Under the pieces are notes generated by a model. The model saw only the letters and a list, made by a program, of their open reading frames with translations. It searched no databases and was not told the DNA's origin. A DNA stretch of 64,000 bases from Pseudomonas turukhanskensis (GTDB lineage: Bacteria; Pseudomonadota; Gammaproteobacteria; Pseudomonadales; Pseudomonadaceae): NCBI RefSeq assembly GCF_027922365.1, contig NZ_BSFN01000010.1, forward strand, positions 54,221 to 118,220, given 5' to 3'. Position numbers and translations under genes: made by a program. Below, piece by piece: positions 17,876-28,300 of the stretch (position 1 is its first letter; each line of letters begins with the position of its first letter).

Positions 17876-19897
17876 ATGTCGCATGCACGCCCCTTGCTCC
17901 CCCTCGACCAGGTTGCACAGCGCCAGACCACCCATTTACCCGTAGAAGACGCCCTGCAGTTACCGCGCATCGCCATCGAGGCCGTGACGCCGGTGGTGGA
18001 GGGCGGTCGCTTTCCGGCCAAAAGCATTGCCGGCGGTACGGTGGTGGTCAGCGCGGTGATTTTTACCGATGGCCACGAAAAGCTCGACGGCGCCGTGCTC
18101 TGGCGCGCCGAGCTGGAAGAAAAATGGCACCGCGTGCCGCTGACGGACCTTGGCAACGATCGTTGGCAAGGCGAGTTCACCCTCGAACAGCCCGGGCGTT
18201 ATCAGTTCGCCGTACAAGCCTGGTGGGATGGTTACGCCACCTTCGCCTATGAGCTGCTGAAAAAATTCTCGGCCGGTGTGCCCATCACGCTTGAGCTGCA
18301 AGAAGGCGAGCAACTGCTGCGCAAGGCGGCCGAAAACGCCGGCCCCGAGCACGGCGAGTTGATGGCCGAGCGCCTGCGGGCGTTGCAGGACACCCAGTCG
18401 GTGGAAGAGCGCGTAACGTTCTTTCTCGCCCCGGAAACCACCCAGGCCATGCGCCTGACCGAAGCCCACCCGCACCGAATCAACAGCCCGGCGTTCCCGC
18501 TGGATGTGGAGCGCAAGCTGGCCGAATTTGCCAGTTGGTACGAGCTGTTCCCGCGCTCGGCCACTGACGATGAAGACCGCCACGGCACGTTTCGCGATGT
18601 GATCGAACGCCTGCCGTATGTGCGTGATATGGGTTTTGACGTGCTGTATTTTCCGCCCATTCATCCCATCGGCCGTGCCCACCGCAAGGGCCGCAACAAT
18701 TCCCTGCAAGCCCGCGCCAATGATCCGGGTAGCCCCTATGCCATTGGCAGCAAGGACGGCGGCCACGACGCCATTCACCCAAAACTCGGCACCTTCGAGG
18801 ACTTTCGCGCCCTGGTGAAAGCGGCCAAAGCCCATGGTCTGGAAATCGCCCTGGACTTTGCCATTCAGTGCTCGCCCGACCACCCCTGGCTCAAAGAACA
18901 TCCGGGCTGGTTCAGCTGGCGCCCCGACGGCAGCATTCGCCATGCGGAAAACCCGCCGAAAAAGTACGAAGACATCGTCAACGTGGACTTCTACGCCGAG
19001 GACGCCATGCCGGGTCTGTGGCTGGCCTTGCGTGACGTGGTCAAAGGCTGGGTGGAGCAGGGCGTGACGCTGTTTCGCGTTGACAATCCGCACACCAAGC
19101 CGCTGCCATTCTGGGAATGGTTGATCGCCGATATCCGTGCGGTGCACCCGGAAGTCATCTTTCTCGCCGAGGCCTTTACTCGCCCGGCGATGATGGCGCG
19201 CTTGGGCAAGGTCGGGTTCAGCCAGAGCTACACCTATTTCACCTGGCGCAACACCAAGGCCGAGTTGGAAAGCTACTTCACCGAACTCAACACAGCACCG
19301 TGGCGCGATTGCTACCGGCCGAACTTTTTCGTCAATACGCCGGATATCAACCCAGCCTTCTTGCACAACAATGGCCGCGCCGGTTTTCTGATTCGTGCGG
19401 CCCTGGCCACCATGGGTTCCGGGCTGTGGGGCATGTATTCGGGCTTTGAAATCTGCGAGTCCGCGCCCGTGCCAGGCAAAGAGGAATACCTGGATTCGGA
19501 GAAGTACCAGATCCGCCCGCGCAATTATCAGAAGGCCGGCAATATCGTTAGCGAGATTGCCCAGCTCAATCGTATTCGCCGGCAAAACCCGGCACTGCAA
19601 ACCCATCTGGGGCTGCAGGTGTACACCTGTTACAACGACAACATTCTGCTGTTCGGCAAACGTACGGCCGACCTCAGCAATTTTGTACTGGTCGCGGTTT
19701 GCCTCGACCCACACAACGCCCAGGAAGCCCATTTTGAACTGCCACTTTGGGAGTTCGGCCTGCCTGACGACGCCAGCCTGCACGGTGAAGACCTGATGAC
19801 CGGGCACACCTGGACCTGGCATGGCAAAACCCAATGGATGCGCATTGAACCGTGGCACCAGCCATTCGGTATCTGGCGTGTACGCGTAACCGGCTAA
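17876..19897 (+). CDS. glgE: Maltose-1-phosphate maltosyltransferase GlgE
   Basis: A 673-residue GH13 enzyme. The ATG at 17876 is preferred over the upstream in-frame ATG at 17858 because AAGGAG ends nine bases before it. An N-terminal beta-sandwich (to about 110) and helical insert precede the TIM barrel. The nucleophile is D403 in FRVDNPHTKPLPFWEW and the acid/base is E432 in FLAEAFTRP, both in the GlgE-specific context. It transfers maltosyl units from alpha-maltose-1-phosphate to the non-reducing ends of alpha-1,4-glucan. First gene of a three-gene operon; treS-maltokinase starts 10 bp later and supplies its substrate. Confidence 0.96.
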   Translation: MSHARPLLPLDQVAQRQTTHLPVEDALQLPRIAIEAVTPVVEGGRFPAKSIAGGTVVVSAVIFTDGHEKLDGAVLWRAELEEKWHRVPLTDLGNDRWQGEFTLEQPGRYQFAVQAWWDGYATFAYELLKKFSAGVPITLELQEGEQLLRKAAENAGPEHGELMAERLRALQDTQSVEERVTFFLAPETTQAMRLTEAHPHRINSPAFPLDVERKLAEFASWYELFPRSATDDEDRHGTFRDVIERLPYVRDMGFDVLYFPPIHPIGRAHRKGRNNSLQARANDPGSPYAIGSKDGGHDAIHPKLGTFEDFRALVKAAKAHGLEIALDFAIQCSPDHPWLKEHPGWFSWRPDGSIRHAENPPKKYEDIVNVDFYAEDAMPGLWLALRDVVKGWVEQGVTLFRVDNPHTKPLPFWEWLIADIRAVHPEVIFLAEAFTRPAMMARLGKVGFSQSYTYFTWRNTKAELESYFTELNTAPWRDCYRPNFFVNTPDINPAFLHNNGRAGFLIRAALATMGSGLWGMYSGFEICESAPVPGKEEYLDSEKYQIRPRNYQKAGNIVSEIAQLNRIRRQNPALQTHLGLQVYTCYNDNILLFGKRTADLSNFVLVAVCLDPHNAQEAHFELPLWEFGLPDDASLHGEDLMTGHTWTWHGKTQWMRIEPWHQPFGIWRVRVTG

Positions 19898-19907
19898 GGG
19901 GGACGCG

Positions 19908-22900
19908 ATGAGCGACCAAGCAAACAACGATCCAGTGAATAAAAACACGGCACAAACCACTGAACGCCGCAAAAAGCGCCGGCCAGCTGCCTTTATCGAA
20001 GACCCGCTCTGGTACAAGGACGCGGTGATTTATCAGGTGCACGTGAAGTCGTACTTCGACTCCAACGACGACGGTATTGGTGATTTCCCCGGCCTGATTT
20101 CCAAGCTCGACTACATTGCCGACCTGGGCGTGAATACGCTTTGGCTGCTGCCGTTTTACCCTTCGCCGCGGCGCGATGACGGCTACGACATTGCCGAATA
20201 CCGCGATGTGCACCCCGACTACGGCGGCATGGCCGACGCCAAGCGGTTTATTGCCGAGGCGCACAAACGCGGCATTCGGGTAATTACCGAGCTGGTGATC
20301 AACCACACCTCCGACCAGCACCCCTGGTTTCAACGAGCGCGGCGCGCCAAGCCGGGGTCCAAGGCACGGGACTTTTACGTGTGGTCGGACAGCGATCAGA
20401 AATTCCCGGAAACCCGGATTATCTTTCTCGACACCGAGAAATCGAACTGGACCTGGGACCCGGTGGCCGGCCAGTACTTCTGGCACCGGTTCTATTCGCA
20501 CCAGCCAGACCTCAATTTCGACAACCCGCAGGTGCTCAAGGAAGTGCTCAGCGTAATGCGCTTCTGGCTCGACCTGGGCGTTGATGGCCTGCGATTGGAT
20601 GCCATTCCGTACCTGATTGAGCGCGAAGGCACTAATAACGAAAACCTGGCCGAAACCCATGTGGTGCTGAAGAAGATTCGCGCCGAACTGGACGCCACTT
20701 ATCCTGACCGCATGCTGCTGGCCGAGGCCAACCAATGGCCGGAAGACACCCAGCTGTATTTTGGCGGTGAGAACGGCGGCCCCGGTGATGAATGCCATAT
20801 GGCGTTCCACTTCCCGCTGATGCCGCGCATGTACATGGCCATCGCTCAGGAAGACCGTTTTCCGATTACCGACATCCTGCGCCAGACCCCCGAGATTCCG
20901 GACAACTGCCAGTGGGCGATTTTCCTGCGCAACCACGATGAGCTGACGCTGGAAATGGTCACCGACCACGAACGTGACTACCTGTGGAACTACTACGCGG
21001 CGGATCGCCGTGCCCGTATCAACCTGGGCATTCGTCGGCGCCTGGCACCGCTGGTGGAACGCGACCGTCGCCGTATTGAATTGCTCAACAGCATGCTGCT
21101 CTCCATGCCGGGCACGCCGACGCTGTATTACGGCGATGAAATTGGCATGGGCGACAACATCTTCCTGGGTGACCGGGACGGCGTGCGTACGCCCATGCAA
21201 TGGTCCATCGACCGCAACGGCGGTTTTTCTCGCGCCGACCCGGCCAGCCTGGTGTTGCCGCCGATTCAGGACCCACTTTATGGCTTTCAGAGCATCAACG
21301 TCGAAACCCAGCAGCGCGACACCCATTCGCTGCTGAACTGGACGCGGCGCATGCTCGCCATTCGCAAGCAGCAGAAAGCCTTCGGCCGCGGCACATTGAA
21401 AATGCTCGCACCGTCCAACCGCCGCATTCTCGCCTACTTGCGCGAATACACGGGCGTTGATGGCAAACACGAAATTATTCTGTGCGTGGCCAATATGTCG
21501 CGCGCCGCACAAGCCGCCGAGTTGGAGCTGTCGGCGTACAACGGCAAGGTGCCGGTGGAAATGGTCGGCGGTACGTCGTTCCCGCCCATTGGCCAGCTCA
21601 ACTATCTGCTGACGCTGCCGCCCTATGGCTTCTACTGGTTTTTGCTGGCCGAGGAGGCGCAGATGCCGGCTTGGCACGTGCCGCCAGTCGACCGCATGCC
21701 GGAGCTGCCGACGCTGGTCATCAAACGTGACCTGACCGAACTGATGCAATCGCGGTGCAGCCTGACGTTGAGCCGCGAATCGTTGCCAGCCTACCTGCCG
21801 AAACGCCGCTGGTTCTCGGCCCTGGATGACTCCGCCGCTGCCGAATACAAGCTGCTCTACGCCGTGCCTTTTGGCGCCCGCAGCGTGCTCAGCGAAGTGG
21901 AGGTGCGCAACGGCAACCAGGTGGAGCACTATCAATTGCCGCTGAGCTATGTGGCAGAAAATGCCGCAGGCAGCAGCGTGCCGCAGCAACTGGCGTTGGC
22001 ACGTTTACGCCGTGGGCGCGAAGTGGGGCTGCTTACCGATGCCTTTACCCTGGGGGAATTCAGCCAACAGGTGGTGCGTTATTTGCGCGAAGGGCAGGTG
22101 CTCAACTCGGCGGGTTGCGAACTGCAGTTTCTGTCGACGCCGCAACTGCAGGAGTTGCCGGATAACCCCGAAGAAGAAATTAATCTGGTGTCTGCCGAAC
22201 AGTCCAACAGCTCGGCGTTGATTGGCCAAAGCATGGTGCTCAAGCTGGTGCGTCGGGTGATGCCTGGCATTCACCCGGAAACCGAAATGGGCGGTTATCT
22301 CACCGCTCAAGGCTTCGCCAATATTCCGCAACTGCTCGGTGAGGTACGCCGCGTGGATGCCCAGGGTGTGCCGCATACACTGATGGTCTTGCAGCGCTAC
22401 TTGAGCAACCAGGGTGATGCCTGGCTCTGGACGCAAAACACCCTGGAGCGGGCCATACGCGACCAGTTGACCAACCCGGCGGCCGATGGCGCTATTGCTC
22501 CGGCCAGCGTCGAGCTCGCAGCTTTTGCCCGGCAACTGGGACGGCGCCTGGGGGAAATGCACCGGGTATTGGCCCAGCCGAGCGACAACCCGGATTTTGG
22601 CGCGATCACCAGCACGCAAACCGACGTGGACGAGTGGACCAGCAGCATCAGCGCGCAGTTGCAGCAAGCGCTAGATGAGGTGGCCAACAGCCCGAGCGCA
22701 GACGCGACCAGCGCGCAATGGCTGGCCAGCCACGGCAAACAACTGCTGGCGGCGGTTAACCAATTGGCGCAACTGTGCCTGGGCGGCCTGCGCATTCGCG
22801 TGCATGGCGACTTGCACCTGGGCCAAGTGCTGGTGGTGCAGGGCGATGCTTACCTGATCGACTTCGAAGGCGAGCCAACCCGCAGCCTGCAAGAGCGTCG

Positions 22901-23273
22901 CACCCGGCACAGCCCGATGAAGGATGTGGCCGGCATGATCCGCTCGTTCGACTACGCCGCCGCGATGGCCATCCGCAACACGCAGAGCACCGATGCTTCG
23001 CGCGAAGCCGATGCAGTACGCCGTGCAGTGGCGGCGAGTTATCGCAGCCAGGCGCGCACGGCCTTCCAGGAAGCCTATCGCCTGGCCGCTGCCGATCTGC
23101 CACATGCCTGGCACGAGCGCGACGGCGAAGTGGCGGCCCTGGCGTTGTTCAGCCTGGAAAAAGCCGCCTACGAAATTCTGTACGAAGCTCGCTACCGTCC
23201 CGACTGGCTGAATGTGCCGGTGCAGGGGCTGGTGGAGTTGGGCCAACACCTGTTAGGGAGCGCTGCACGATGA
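19908..23273 (+). CDS. treS: Trehalose synthase-maltokinase fusion (TreS-Pep2)
   Basis: An 1121-residue fusion. Residues about 30-560 form a GH13 trehalose synthase with nucleophile D231 (GLRLDAIPYL), acid/base E273 (LLAEANQWPED) and an FLRNHDEL motif near 345. Residues about 610-1115 form a maltokinase of aminoglycoside-phosphotransferase fold, with the catalytic loop HGDLHLGQ (H966, D968) and the metal motif IDFEGEP near 985. The protein interconverts trehalose and maltose and phosphorylates maltose to maltose-1-phosphate, feeding GlgE. Fusion of the two activities is normal in Pseudomonas. Its stop overlaps the glgB start (ATGA, 23270-23273). Confidence 0.96.
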   Translation: MSDQANNDPVNKNTAQTTERRKKRRPAAFIEDPLWYKDAVIYQVHVKSYFDSNDDGIGDFPGLISKLDYIADLGVNTLWLLPFYPSPRRDDGYDIAEYRDVHPDYGGMADAKRFIAEAHKRGIRVITELVINHTSDQHPWFQRARRAKPGSKARDFYVWSDSDQKFPETRIIFLDTEKSNWTWDPVAGQYFWHRFYSHQPDLNFDNPQVLKEVLSVMRFWLDLGVDGLRLDAIPYLIEREGTNNENLAETHVVLKKIRAELDATYPDRMLLAEANQWPEDTQLYFGGENGGPGDECHMAFHFPLMPRMYMAIAQEDRFPITDILRQTPEIPDNCQWAIFLRNHDELTLEMVTDHERDYLWNYYAADRRARINLGIRRRLAPLVERDRRRIELLNSMLLSMPGTPTLYYGDEIGMGDNIFLGDRDGVRTPMQWSIDRNGGFSRADPASLVLPPIQDPLYGFQSINVETQQRDTHSLLNWTRRMLAIRKQQKAFGRGTLKMLAPSNRRILAYLREYTGVDGKHEIILCVANMSRAAQAAELELSAYNGKVPVEMVGGTSFPPIGQLNYLLTLPPYGFYWFLLAEEAQMPAWHVPPVDRMPELPTLVIKRDLTELMQSRCSLTLSRESLPAYLPKRRWFSALDDSAAAEYKLLYAVPFGARSVLSEVEVRNGNQVEHYQLPLSYVAENAAGSSVPQQLALARLRRGREVGLLTDAFTLGEFSQQVVRYLREGQVLNSAGCELQFLSTPQLQELPDNPEEEINLVSAEQSNSSALIGQSMVLKLVRRVMPGIHPETEMGGYLTAQGFANIPQLLGEVRRVDAQGVPHTLMVLQRYLSNQGDAWLWTQNTLERAIRDQLTNPAADGAIAPASVELAAFARQLGRRLGEMHRVLAQPSDNPDFGAITSTQTDVDEWTSSISAQLQQALDEVANSPSADATSAQWLASHGKQLLAAVNQLAQLCLGGLRIRVHGDLHLGQVLVVQGDAYLIDFEGEPTRSLQERRTRHSPMKDVAGMIRSFDYAAAMAIRNTQSTDASREADAVRRAVAASYRSQARTAFQEAYRLAAADLPHAWHERDGEVAALALFSLEKAAYEILYEARYRPDWLNVPVQGLVELGQHLLGSAAR

Positions 23274-25468
23274 TTGACTTGACTGTGCCGGCCCCGCTGA
23301 ACGCCGAAATGCCGGACCCCAATGTGCAAGCCTTGGTGCGTGCCGAACACAGCGACCCCTTTGCCTTCCTCGGCCCGCACCGGGACGAGCAGGGACCGAT
23401 TGTGCGGGCGTATTTGCCCGGTGCGTTGGGCGTGGACCTGATCGACGCCAACACGGGCGGCAGAATGGGGGAGATGACGCTCGGCGAGGTGCCCGGCATG
23501 TTCACCATCCGCCCACTCGACCAGCGCCCTTACCGCCTGCGGATTCGTTGGGGCGAGGGCGAGCAGGAGATCGAAGACCCGTATTCGTTTGGTCCGCAGT
23601 TGGGCGATATGGATATCTACTTGTTCGGTGAGGGTAACCACCGTGAGCTGGGCAAAGCCTTTGGCGCCCAGTTGGTGGAAGTGGACGGCGTTTCCGGTGT
23701 GCGCTTTGCCGTGTGGGCGCCGAATGCCCGACGGGTGTCGGTGGTCGGCCATTTCAATGGCTGGGACGGGCGCCGCCATGTCATGCGCGCACGGCATCCG
23801 TCGGGCGTGTGGGAAATCTTTATTCCGCGCCTGGCGCCAGGCGAAGTCTATAAATACGAGATTCTTGGCAGCCACGGCGTACTGCCACTCAAGGCCGACC
23901 CCATCGCCCTGGCCACCGAACTGCCGCCGGCCACCGGCTCGGTGGTGGCACAACCGCTTGAGTTTGTCTGGAATGACCAGCAGTGGTTGGAAAAACGCCA
24001 GCATGCGCAAGCCCACAATCAGCCGCTGTCGATTTATGAAATGCACGTCGGCTCCTGGCGCCATCATGAAGATGGCCGGGTGTTGCAGTGGTCTGAACTG
24101 GCGGACCAACTGATTCCCTATATGCACGAGATGGGTTTTACCCACGTCGAGCTAATGCCGATTATGGAGCATCCGTTTGGCGGCTCCTGGGGCTACCAGT
24201 TGCTGTCGCAATTCGCCCCCAGTTCGCGCTACGGCAGTCCTGCTGATTTCGCTGCATTTGTCGACGCCTGCCATGTGGCGGGCATCGGCGTGATTCTCGA
24301 CTGGGTGCCGGCGCATTTCCCTACCGACAGCCACGGCCTGGCCCGTTTTGACGGCACGGCGCTGTATGAGTATGCGCACCCGTTCGAGGGCTTTCACCAG
24401 GACTGGGACACCTTTATCTACAACCTGGGCCGCAACGAAGTGCACGGCTATATGCTGGCGTCGGCGCTGCACTGGCTGCGCCAGTACCATATCGATGGGC
24501 TACGGGTAGATGCTGTGGCCTCCATGCTCTACCGCGATTATTCGCGCAAAGACGGCGAGTGGATTCCCAACCGCCACGGCGGCCGCGAGAACTTGGAAGC
24601 CATCGATTTTCTCCGTCATCTGAACGACGTGGTGCACACCGAAGTGCCGGGGGCCTTGGTGATTGCCGAGGAGTCTACTGCCTGGCCTGGCGTCAGCCAC
24701 GACACCCAGGGCGGCGGCTTGGGCTTTGCCTATAAATGGAACATGGGCTGGATGCACGACAGCCTGAAGTACATCGCCGAAGACCCACTCAATCGTCAGC
24801 ACCACCACGACAAATTGACCTTTGGTTTGCTCTACGCCTTTACCGAGCAATTTATCCTGCCGATTTCCCACGACGAGGTGGTGCACGGCAAACGTTCGTT
24901 GCTCGACAAGATGCCCGGCGACCGCTGGCAAAAGTTCGCCAACCTGCGTCTGTACCTGAGCTTTATGTGGAGCCATCCGGGGAAAAAGCTGCTGTTTATG
25001 GGGTGCGAGTTTGGCCAGTGGCGCGAATGGAGCCACGATCATGAACTGGACTGGTACCTGCTGCGCTACGGCGAACACCAAGGCACGCAAAACCTGGTGA
25101 AAGTGCTCAACCAGCTGTACCGCCAACACCCCGCACTGCACCAGCGCGACGGCAAGGCCGAAGGCTTTCAATGGTTGATTGGTGATGACGCTACCAACAG
25201 CGTGTACGCCTTCTTACGCCACGGCGACGATGGCGCGCCGGTGCTGGTGGTGCACAACTTCACCCCGGTGCCGCGCGAAGGCTACCGCATTGGCGTGCCG
25301 CAGGCCGGGGAGTGGCAGGTGCTGCTTAACAGCGATGATGAAGTGTTTGCTGGCTCCAATGCCGGGAGCCGTGGTGCGATGCATACCGATGGCATCGAGA
25401 GCCATGGGCAGGCGCAGTCGTTGTCGCTCAACTTGCCACCGTTGGGGACCTTGATTCTCAAGCCCTGA
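23270..25468 (+). CDS. glgB: 1,4-alpha-glucan branching enzyme GlgB
   Basis: A 732-residue GH13 branching enzyme. The start at 23270 overlaps the treS stop and gives a normal-length protein; the open frame extends further upstream inside treS but that is not coding. An N-terminal carbohydrate-binding segment with RVSVVGHFNGWDGRRH near residue 160 precedes the barrel. The nucleophile is D414 (GLRVDAVASMLYRDYS), the acid/base is E467 (VIAEESTAW), and SHDEVVHGK follows. It introduces alpha-1,6 branches into the glucan extended by GlgE. Last gene of the operon, followed by a paired repeat hairpin. Confidence 0.96.
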   Translation: MIDLTVPAPLNAEMPDPNVQALVRAEHSDPFAFLGPHRDEQGPIVRAYLPGALGVDLIDANTGGRMGEMTLGEVPGMFTIRPLDQRPYRLRIRWGEGEQEIEDPYSFGPQLGDMDIYLFGEGNHRELGKAFGAQLVEVDGVSGVRFAVWAPNARRVSVVGHFNGWDGRRHVMRARHPSGVWEIFIPRLAPGEVYKYEILGSHGVLPLKADPIALATELPPATGSVVAQPLEFVWNDQQWLEKRQHAQAHNQPLSIYEMHVGSWRHHEDGRVLQWSELADQLIPYMHEMGFTHVELMPIMEHPFGGSWGYQLLSQFAPSSRYGSPADFAAFVDACHVAGIGVILDWVPAHFPTDSHGLARFDGTALYEYAHPFEGFHQDWDTFIYNLGRNEVHGYMLASALHWLRQYHIDGLRVDAVASMLYRDYSRKDGEWIPNRHGGRENLEAIDFLRHLNDVVHTEVPGALVIAEESTAWPGVSHDTQGGGLGFAYKWNMGWMHDSLKYIAEDPLNRQHHHDKLTFGLLYAFTEQFILPISHDEVVHGKRSLLDKMPGDRWQKFANLRLYLSFMWSHPGKKLLFMGCEFGQWREWSHDHELDWYLLRYGEHQGTQNLVKVLNQLYRQHPALHQRDGKAEGFQWLIGDDATNSVYAFLRHGDDGAPVLVVHNFTPVPREGYRIGVPQAGEWQVLLNSDDEVFAGSNAGSRGAMHTDGIESHGQAQSLSLNLPPLGTLILKP

Positions 25469-25481
25469 CATCGCCCCAAAA

Positions 25482-25546
25482 GCATCGAGGCTGAAGCCTC
25501 TTCTACACGGCACACACAACCCTGTAGGAGAGGCTTCAGCCTCGAG
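25482..25546. repeat. REPIN-like inverted pair, probable bidirectional terminator
   Basis: Two facing palindromes, ATCGAGGCTGAAGCCTCTTC and GTAGGAGAGGCTTCAGCCTC, followed by GAGTTTTT, sit exactly between the convergent stops of glgB (25468) and nhaA (25571). The whole can fold into a long hairpin. The trailing TTTTT suits termination of glgB transcription. Confidence 0.75.
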
Positions 25547-25570
25547 TTTTTGATCTTGCTTGCGAGCCGG

Positions 25571-26920
25571 TTACGACGTGGAAGCCCGCGAGCGCCGCAC
25601 CACAATTGCCCCAATCACCAACCCCACCGTGGCCGCAATGGCCGAGGCGAGTAGCACGCCCAGTTTCGCGGCGCTTAGCAGCCCCGCGTCGGTAAACGCC
25701 AGCGAGGCGATAAAGATCGACATGGTAAAGCCGATCCCCGCCAGGCAACCCACCAGCCCCAACCAGGCCCAGGTCATGCCCGTCGGCAAGGTGCACCAGC
25801 CCAATCGTACCAACAGCCAGGTGCTGAACATCACACCAACAGGCTTGCCCACGACCAGGGCGAACAGCACGCCCAGCATCACGGTAAGCGAGCCGGAATC
25901 GCCCAGGTCAACGCCACCCAGGCTTACGCCGGCGTTCGCCAGGGCAAACAGCGGCATCACGCCATACGCTACCCACGGGTGCAAGGATGCTTGTACACGA
26001 ATCACCGGTGGCAGCAATTCACGTTGCGCGGCGCGCAGTTGTTTCACCGGGCTTAGCAGGTGCTGGGCGTCGCCATCGGCTCGCTCGGCCACGGTGTTGA
26101 CGGCGCGCAGGGCACTGTCCAATGGGCGCTCGGTGTCAGGGCGGGAAAACACCGGAGTCATCAGGCCCAACACCACGCCGGCCAAGGTCGGATGGGCGCC
26201 GGTTTTCAGCAAGCCAAACCACAGCAGCGCGCCTGGCAGCACATAGGCGTAGGCCGAACCGATGCCAATCTGTTGAAAGATCAGCACCAGGGCAATGCCG
26301 CCGCCGGCAATCAGAAAACCGATCGGCTCCAGGCCGCCGGAGTAGAACAGGGCGATGATCAGCACCGCAGCGATGTCATCAATGATCGCCAGGGCCAGCA
26401 GAAACACCCGCACCGACGGCGGAATGGATTTGCCCAGCAGGGCCAGCACGCCCATGGCGAAGGCGATATCGGTGGCGGTCGGGACTGCCCACCCGGCGCG
26501 CAAGCCGGGGTCGCCATTGACCGCCAGGTACAGCAGTGCGGGTACGGCCACACCGCCTAGCGCAGCGGCCATGGGTAGCGTGGCGAGCTTGAGGGTGGCG
26601 AGGGCGCCTTCGTGGATCTCGCGACGAATTTCCAGGCCCACTACCAGAAAGAACACGGTCATCAAACCGTCGTTGATCCAGAAGTGCAGAGACTGGGAAA
26701 CCTGAAATTCGCCCAAGCCGAAACCCAACGGCATATGCCACAGGTGGTGATAGCTGTCGGCGGCGGGGGAGTTGGCCCAGATCAGGGCGATGGCCGCAGC
26801 CAGCATCAGGACGATGCCGCTCACAGCTTCAATGTGCAGAAAATGTTCGAGGGCGCTAAAGGCTTTGTCTGCTACACGGCGCGCAGCAGGGAGGTCCTTG
26901 GGGGAAAGGATACGGTTCAT
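25571..26920 (-). CDS. nhaA: Na+/H+ antiporter NhaA
   Basis: A 449-residue inner-membrane protein with about 12 hydrophobic segments. The ion-binding pair is D181-D182 in LALAIIDDIAAV, with upstream D151 in VPTATDIAFAMG, matching the D163/D164 and D133 positions of E. coli NhaA. The conserved FFLVVGLEIRRE segment is at 90-101. It exchanges external protons for internal sodium, supporting pH and salt homeostasis. It is longer than E. coli NhaA (388 residues), partly through an N-terminal extension and a cytoplasmic loop near 270-310. Divergent from the putrescine-type binding protein across 218 bp. Confidence 0.95.
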   Translation of the reverse strand: MNRILSPKDLPAARRVADKAFSALEHFLHIEAVSGIVLMLAAAIALIWANSPAADSYHHLWHMPLGFGLGEFQVSQSLHFWINDGLMTVFFLVVGLEIRREIHEGALATLKLATLPMAAALGGVAVPALLYLAVNGDPGLRAGWAVPTATDIAFAMGVLALLGKSIPPSVRVFLLALAIIDDIAAVLIIALFYSGGLEPIGFLIAGGGIALVLIFQQIGIGSAYAYVLPGALLWFGLLKTGAHPTLAGVVLGLMTPVFSRPDTERPLDSALRAVNTVAERADGDAQHLLSPVKQLRAAQRELLPPVIRVQASLHPWVAYGVMPLFALANAGVSLGGVDLGDSGSLTVMLGVLFALVVGKPVGVMFSTWLLVRLGWCTLPTGMTWAWLGLVGCLAGIGFTMSIFIASLAFTDAGLLSAAKLGVLLASAIAATVGLVIGAIVVRRSRASTS

Positions 26921-27138
26921 GGTCGCTCACTTGTATCGACTGTGTGGCGGCCCGACCAACACAAAAAACCTGCCTGACTACCGATTGCAGTCGCGACACC
27001 CGGGTGCAACCTTACACCGCGAAGGCCATCCAGGCCAGCCCAACCTACCCAATCAGGGTATGGTCGCCCCCGCCATTTGCGCCAATAGTGCAGCCATCGC
27101 TCATCCAGGGCAGATGACACTCACAAGGTGAAATGACT

Positions 27139-28245
27139 ATGGGTAAGGTGTTTGCTTTTGTCGTTCGCTGTTCTTTAGTTATCTCGCTGACCGCGCCGGT
27201 GTTTGCCGCGCAGGAAGAGGGCGCCAATACGCTGCGGCTTTACAACTGGGCCGATTACATTGGCGAAAACACCCTGGCCGATTTTGAGAAGGCCACCGGC
27301 ATCAAGGTAATTTACGACACCTTCGACGCCTACGAAACCGTCCAGGCCAAGCTCCTTACCGGCCGCTCCGGTTACGACCTGGTGGTGCTCAACGCCTCCC
27401 TGGTGCCGCCGCTGATCAGCGCCAAAGTGTTCCAGCCGCTGGACAAGAAACAGCTGCCCAGCCTGGGCAACCTCGATCAGCAAGTGATCAAGAACCTGCA
27501 AGGCTACGATCCGCAGCTGGTGTACTCAGCGCCCTATACCTGGGGCAGCAACGGCATCACCTATAACGTCGACAAGATTAAAGAGCGCATGCCCGCCGCG
27601 CCGATTGGCTCGCTGGCGATGATGTTCGATCCCAAGGTGGTGTCGCGTTTCGCCGACTGCGGCGTGACCATCATGGACGCCCCCACCGAAGTCATCCCCC
27701 TGGCTTTGCAATACCTCGGCCGCGACCCCCGCAGTGCAAAGCCCGAAGACCTCAAAGCAGTGCAAGAGCTGTTAATGAAGGTGCGCCCCTATATCCGCAA
27801 ATTCGACTCAGTGAACTACCTCACCAGCCTGCCGAACGGCGATGTGTGCATGGCCATGACCTGGTCCGGCGACTACGCCACCGCCCAGGCCCGCGCCGAG
27901 GAAGCGGGGCTGAAGATCAACCTGGCGTACTTCATTCCCAAGGAAGGTTCGCTGATCTGGTTCGACAATATGTACATCCCGGCCGATGCGCCCCATGCGG
28001 CCAACGCCCACAAGTTTCTGGAGTACTTGCTGCAACCGCAGGTGATGGCCGATGTGAGCAATTACATCCACTACGCCAACAGCAACGCCAAGGCCACGCC
28101 GTTGCTCAATGCCGATGTGCGTGACAACCAGGCGATCTACCCCGACGCCGAAACGCTCAAGCGCCTGTTCCCGCAGAAAACCCACGATGCCAAGGAGAGC
28201 CGGGCCATCACACGGGTGTGGAACACCATCAAGACCGGCATGTAA
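27139..28245 (+). CDS. PotF/SpuD-type polyamine ABC transporter substrate-binding protein
   Basis: A 368-residue periplasmic binding protein. Two in-frame ATGs exist (27133 and 27139); the second is preferred because AAGGTG at 27125-27130 is eight bases away. A signal peptide ends near VFAAQ. The mature start NTLRLYNWADYIGENTLADFE and the later ...TFDAYETVQAKLLTGRSGYDLVV are diagnostic of the PotF/SpuD family, which binds putrescine, spermidine or related amines. No permease or ATPase gene accompanies it here, so it must use a transporter encoded elsewhere or act as a sensor. It precedes an aminotransferase by 55 bp and may feed it substrate. Confidence 0.9.
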   Translation: MGKVFAFVVRCSLVISLTAPVFAAQEEGANTLRLYNWADYIGENTLADFEKATGIKVIYDTFDAYETVQAKLLTGRSGYDLVVLNASLVPPLISAKVFQPLDKKQLPSLGNLDQQVIKNLQGYDPQLVYSAPYTWGSNGITYNVDKIKERMPAAPIGSLAMMFDPKVVSRFADCGVTIMDAPTEVIPLALQYLGRDPRSAKPEDLKAVQELLMKVRPYIRKFDSVNYLTSLPNGDVCMAMTWSGDYATAQARAEEAGLKINLAYFIPKEGSLIWFDNMYIPADAPHAANAHKFLEYLLQPQVMADVSNYIHYANSNAKATPLLNADVRDNQAIYPDAETLKRLFPQKTHDAKESRAITRVWNTIKTGM

Positions 28246-28300
28246 GCCGGAGCAACAACACTTCAACACTTCCGAATAATCTGTTGTGCAGGTAATGGTT

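Noticed and set aside
17960..20017. 685-codon open frame opposite glgE
   Set aside because: Antisense shadow of a clear GH13 gene, with Arg/Gly/His-rich composition and no domain. Long antisense frames are common in high-GC DNA.
19674..21989. 771-codon open frame opposite treS
   Set aside because: Same reason: the plus strand carries intact GH13 motifs, and the reverse frame has no recognisable fold.
22775..23269. Upstream extension of the glgB frame inside treS
   Set aside because: The region encodes the conserved maltokinase end in another frame, and the ATGA start at 23270 gives normal GlgB length.
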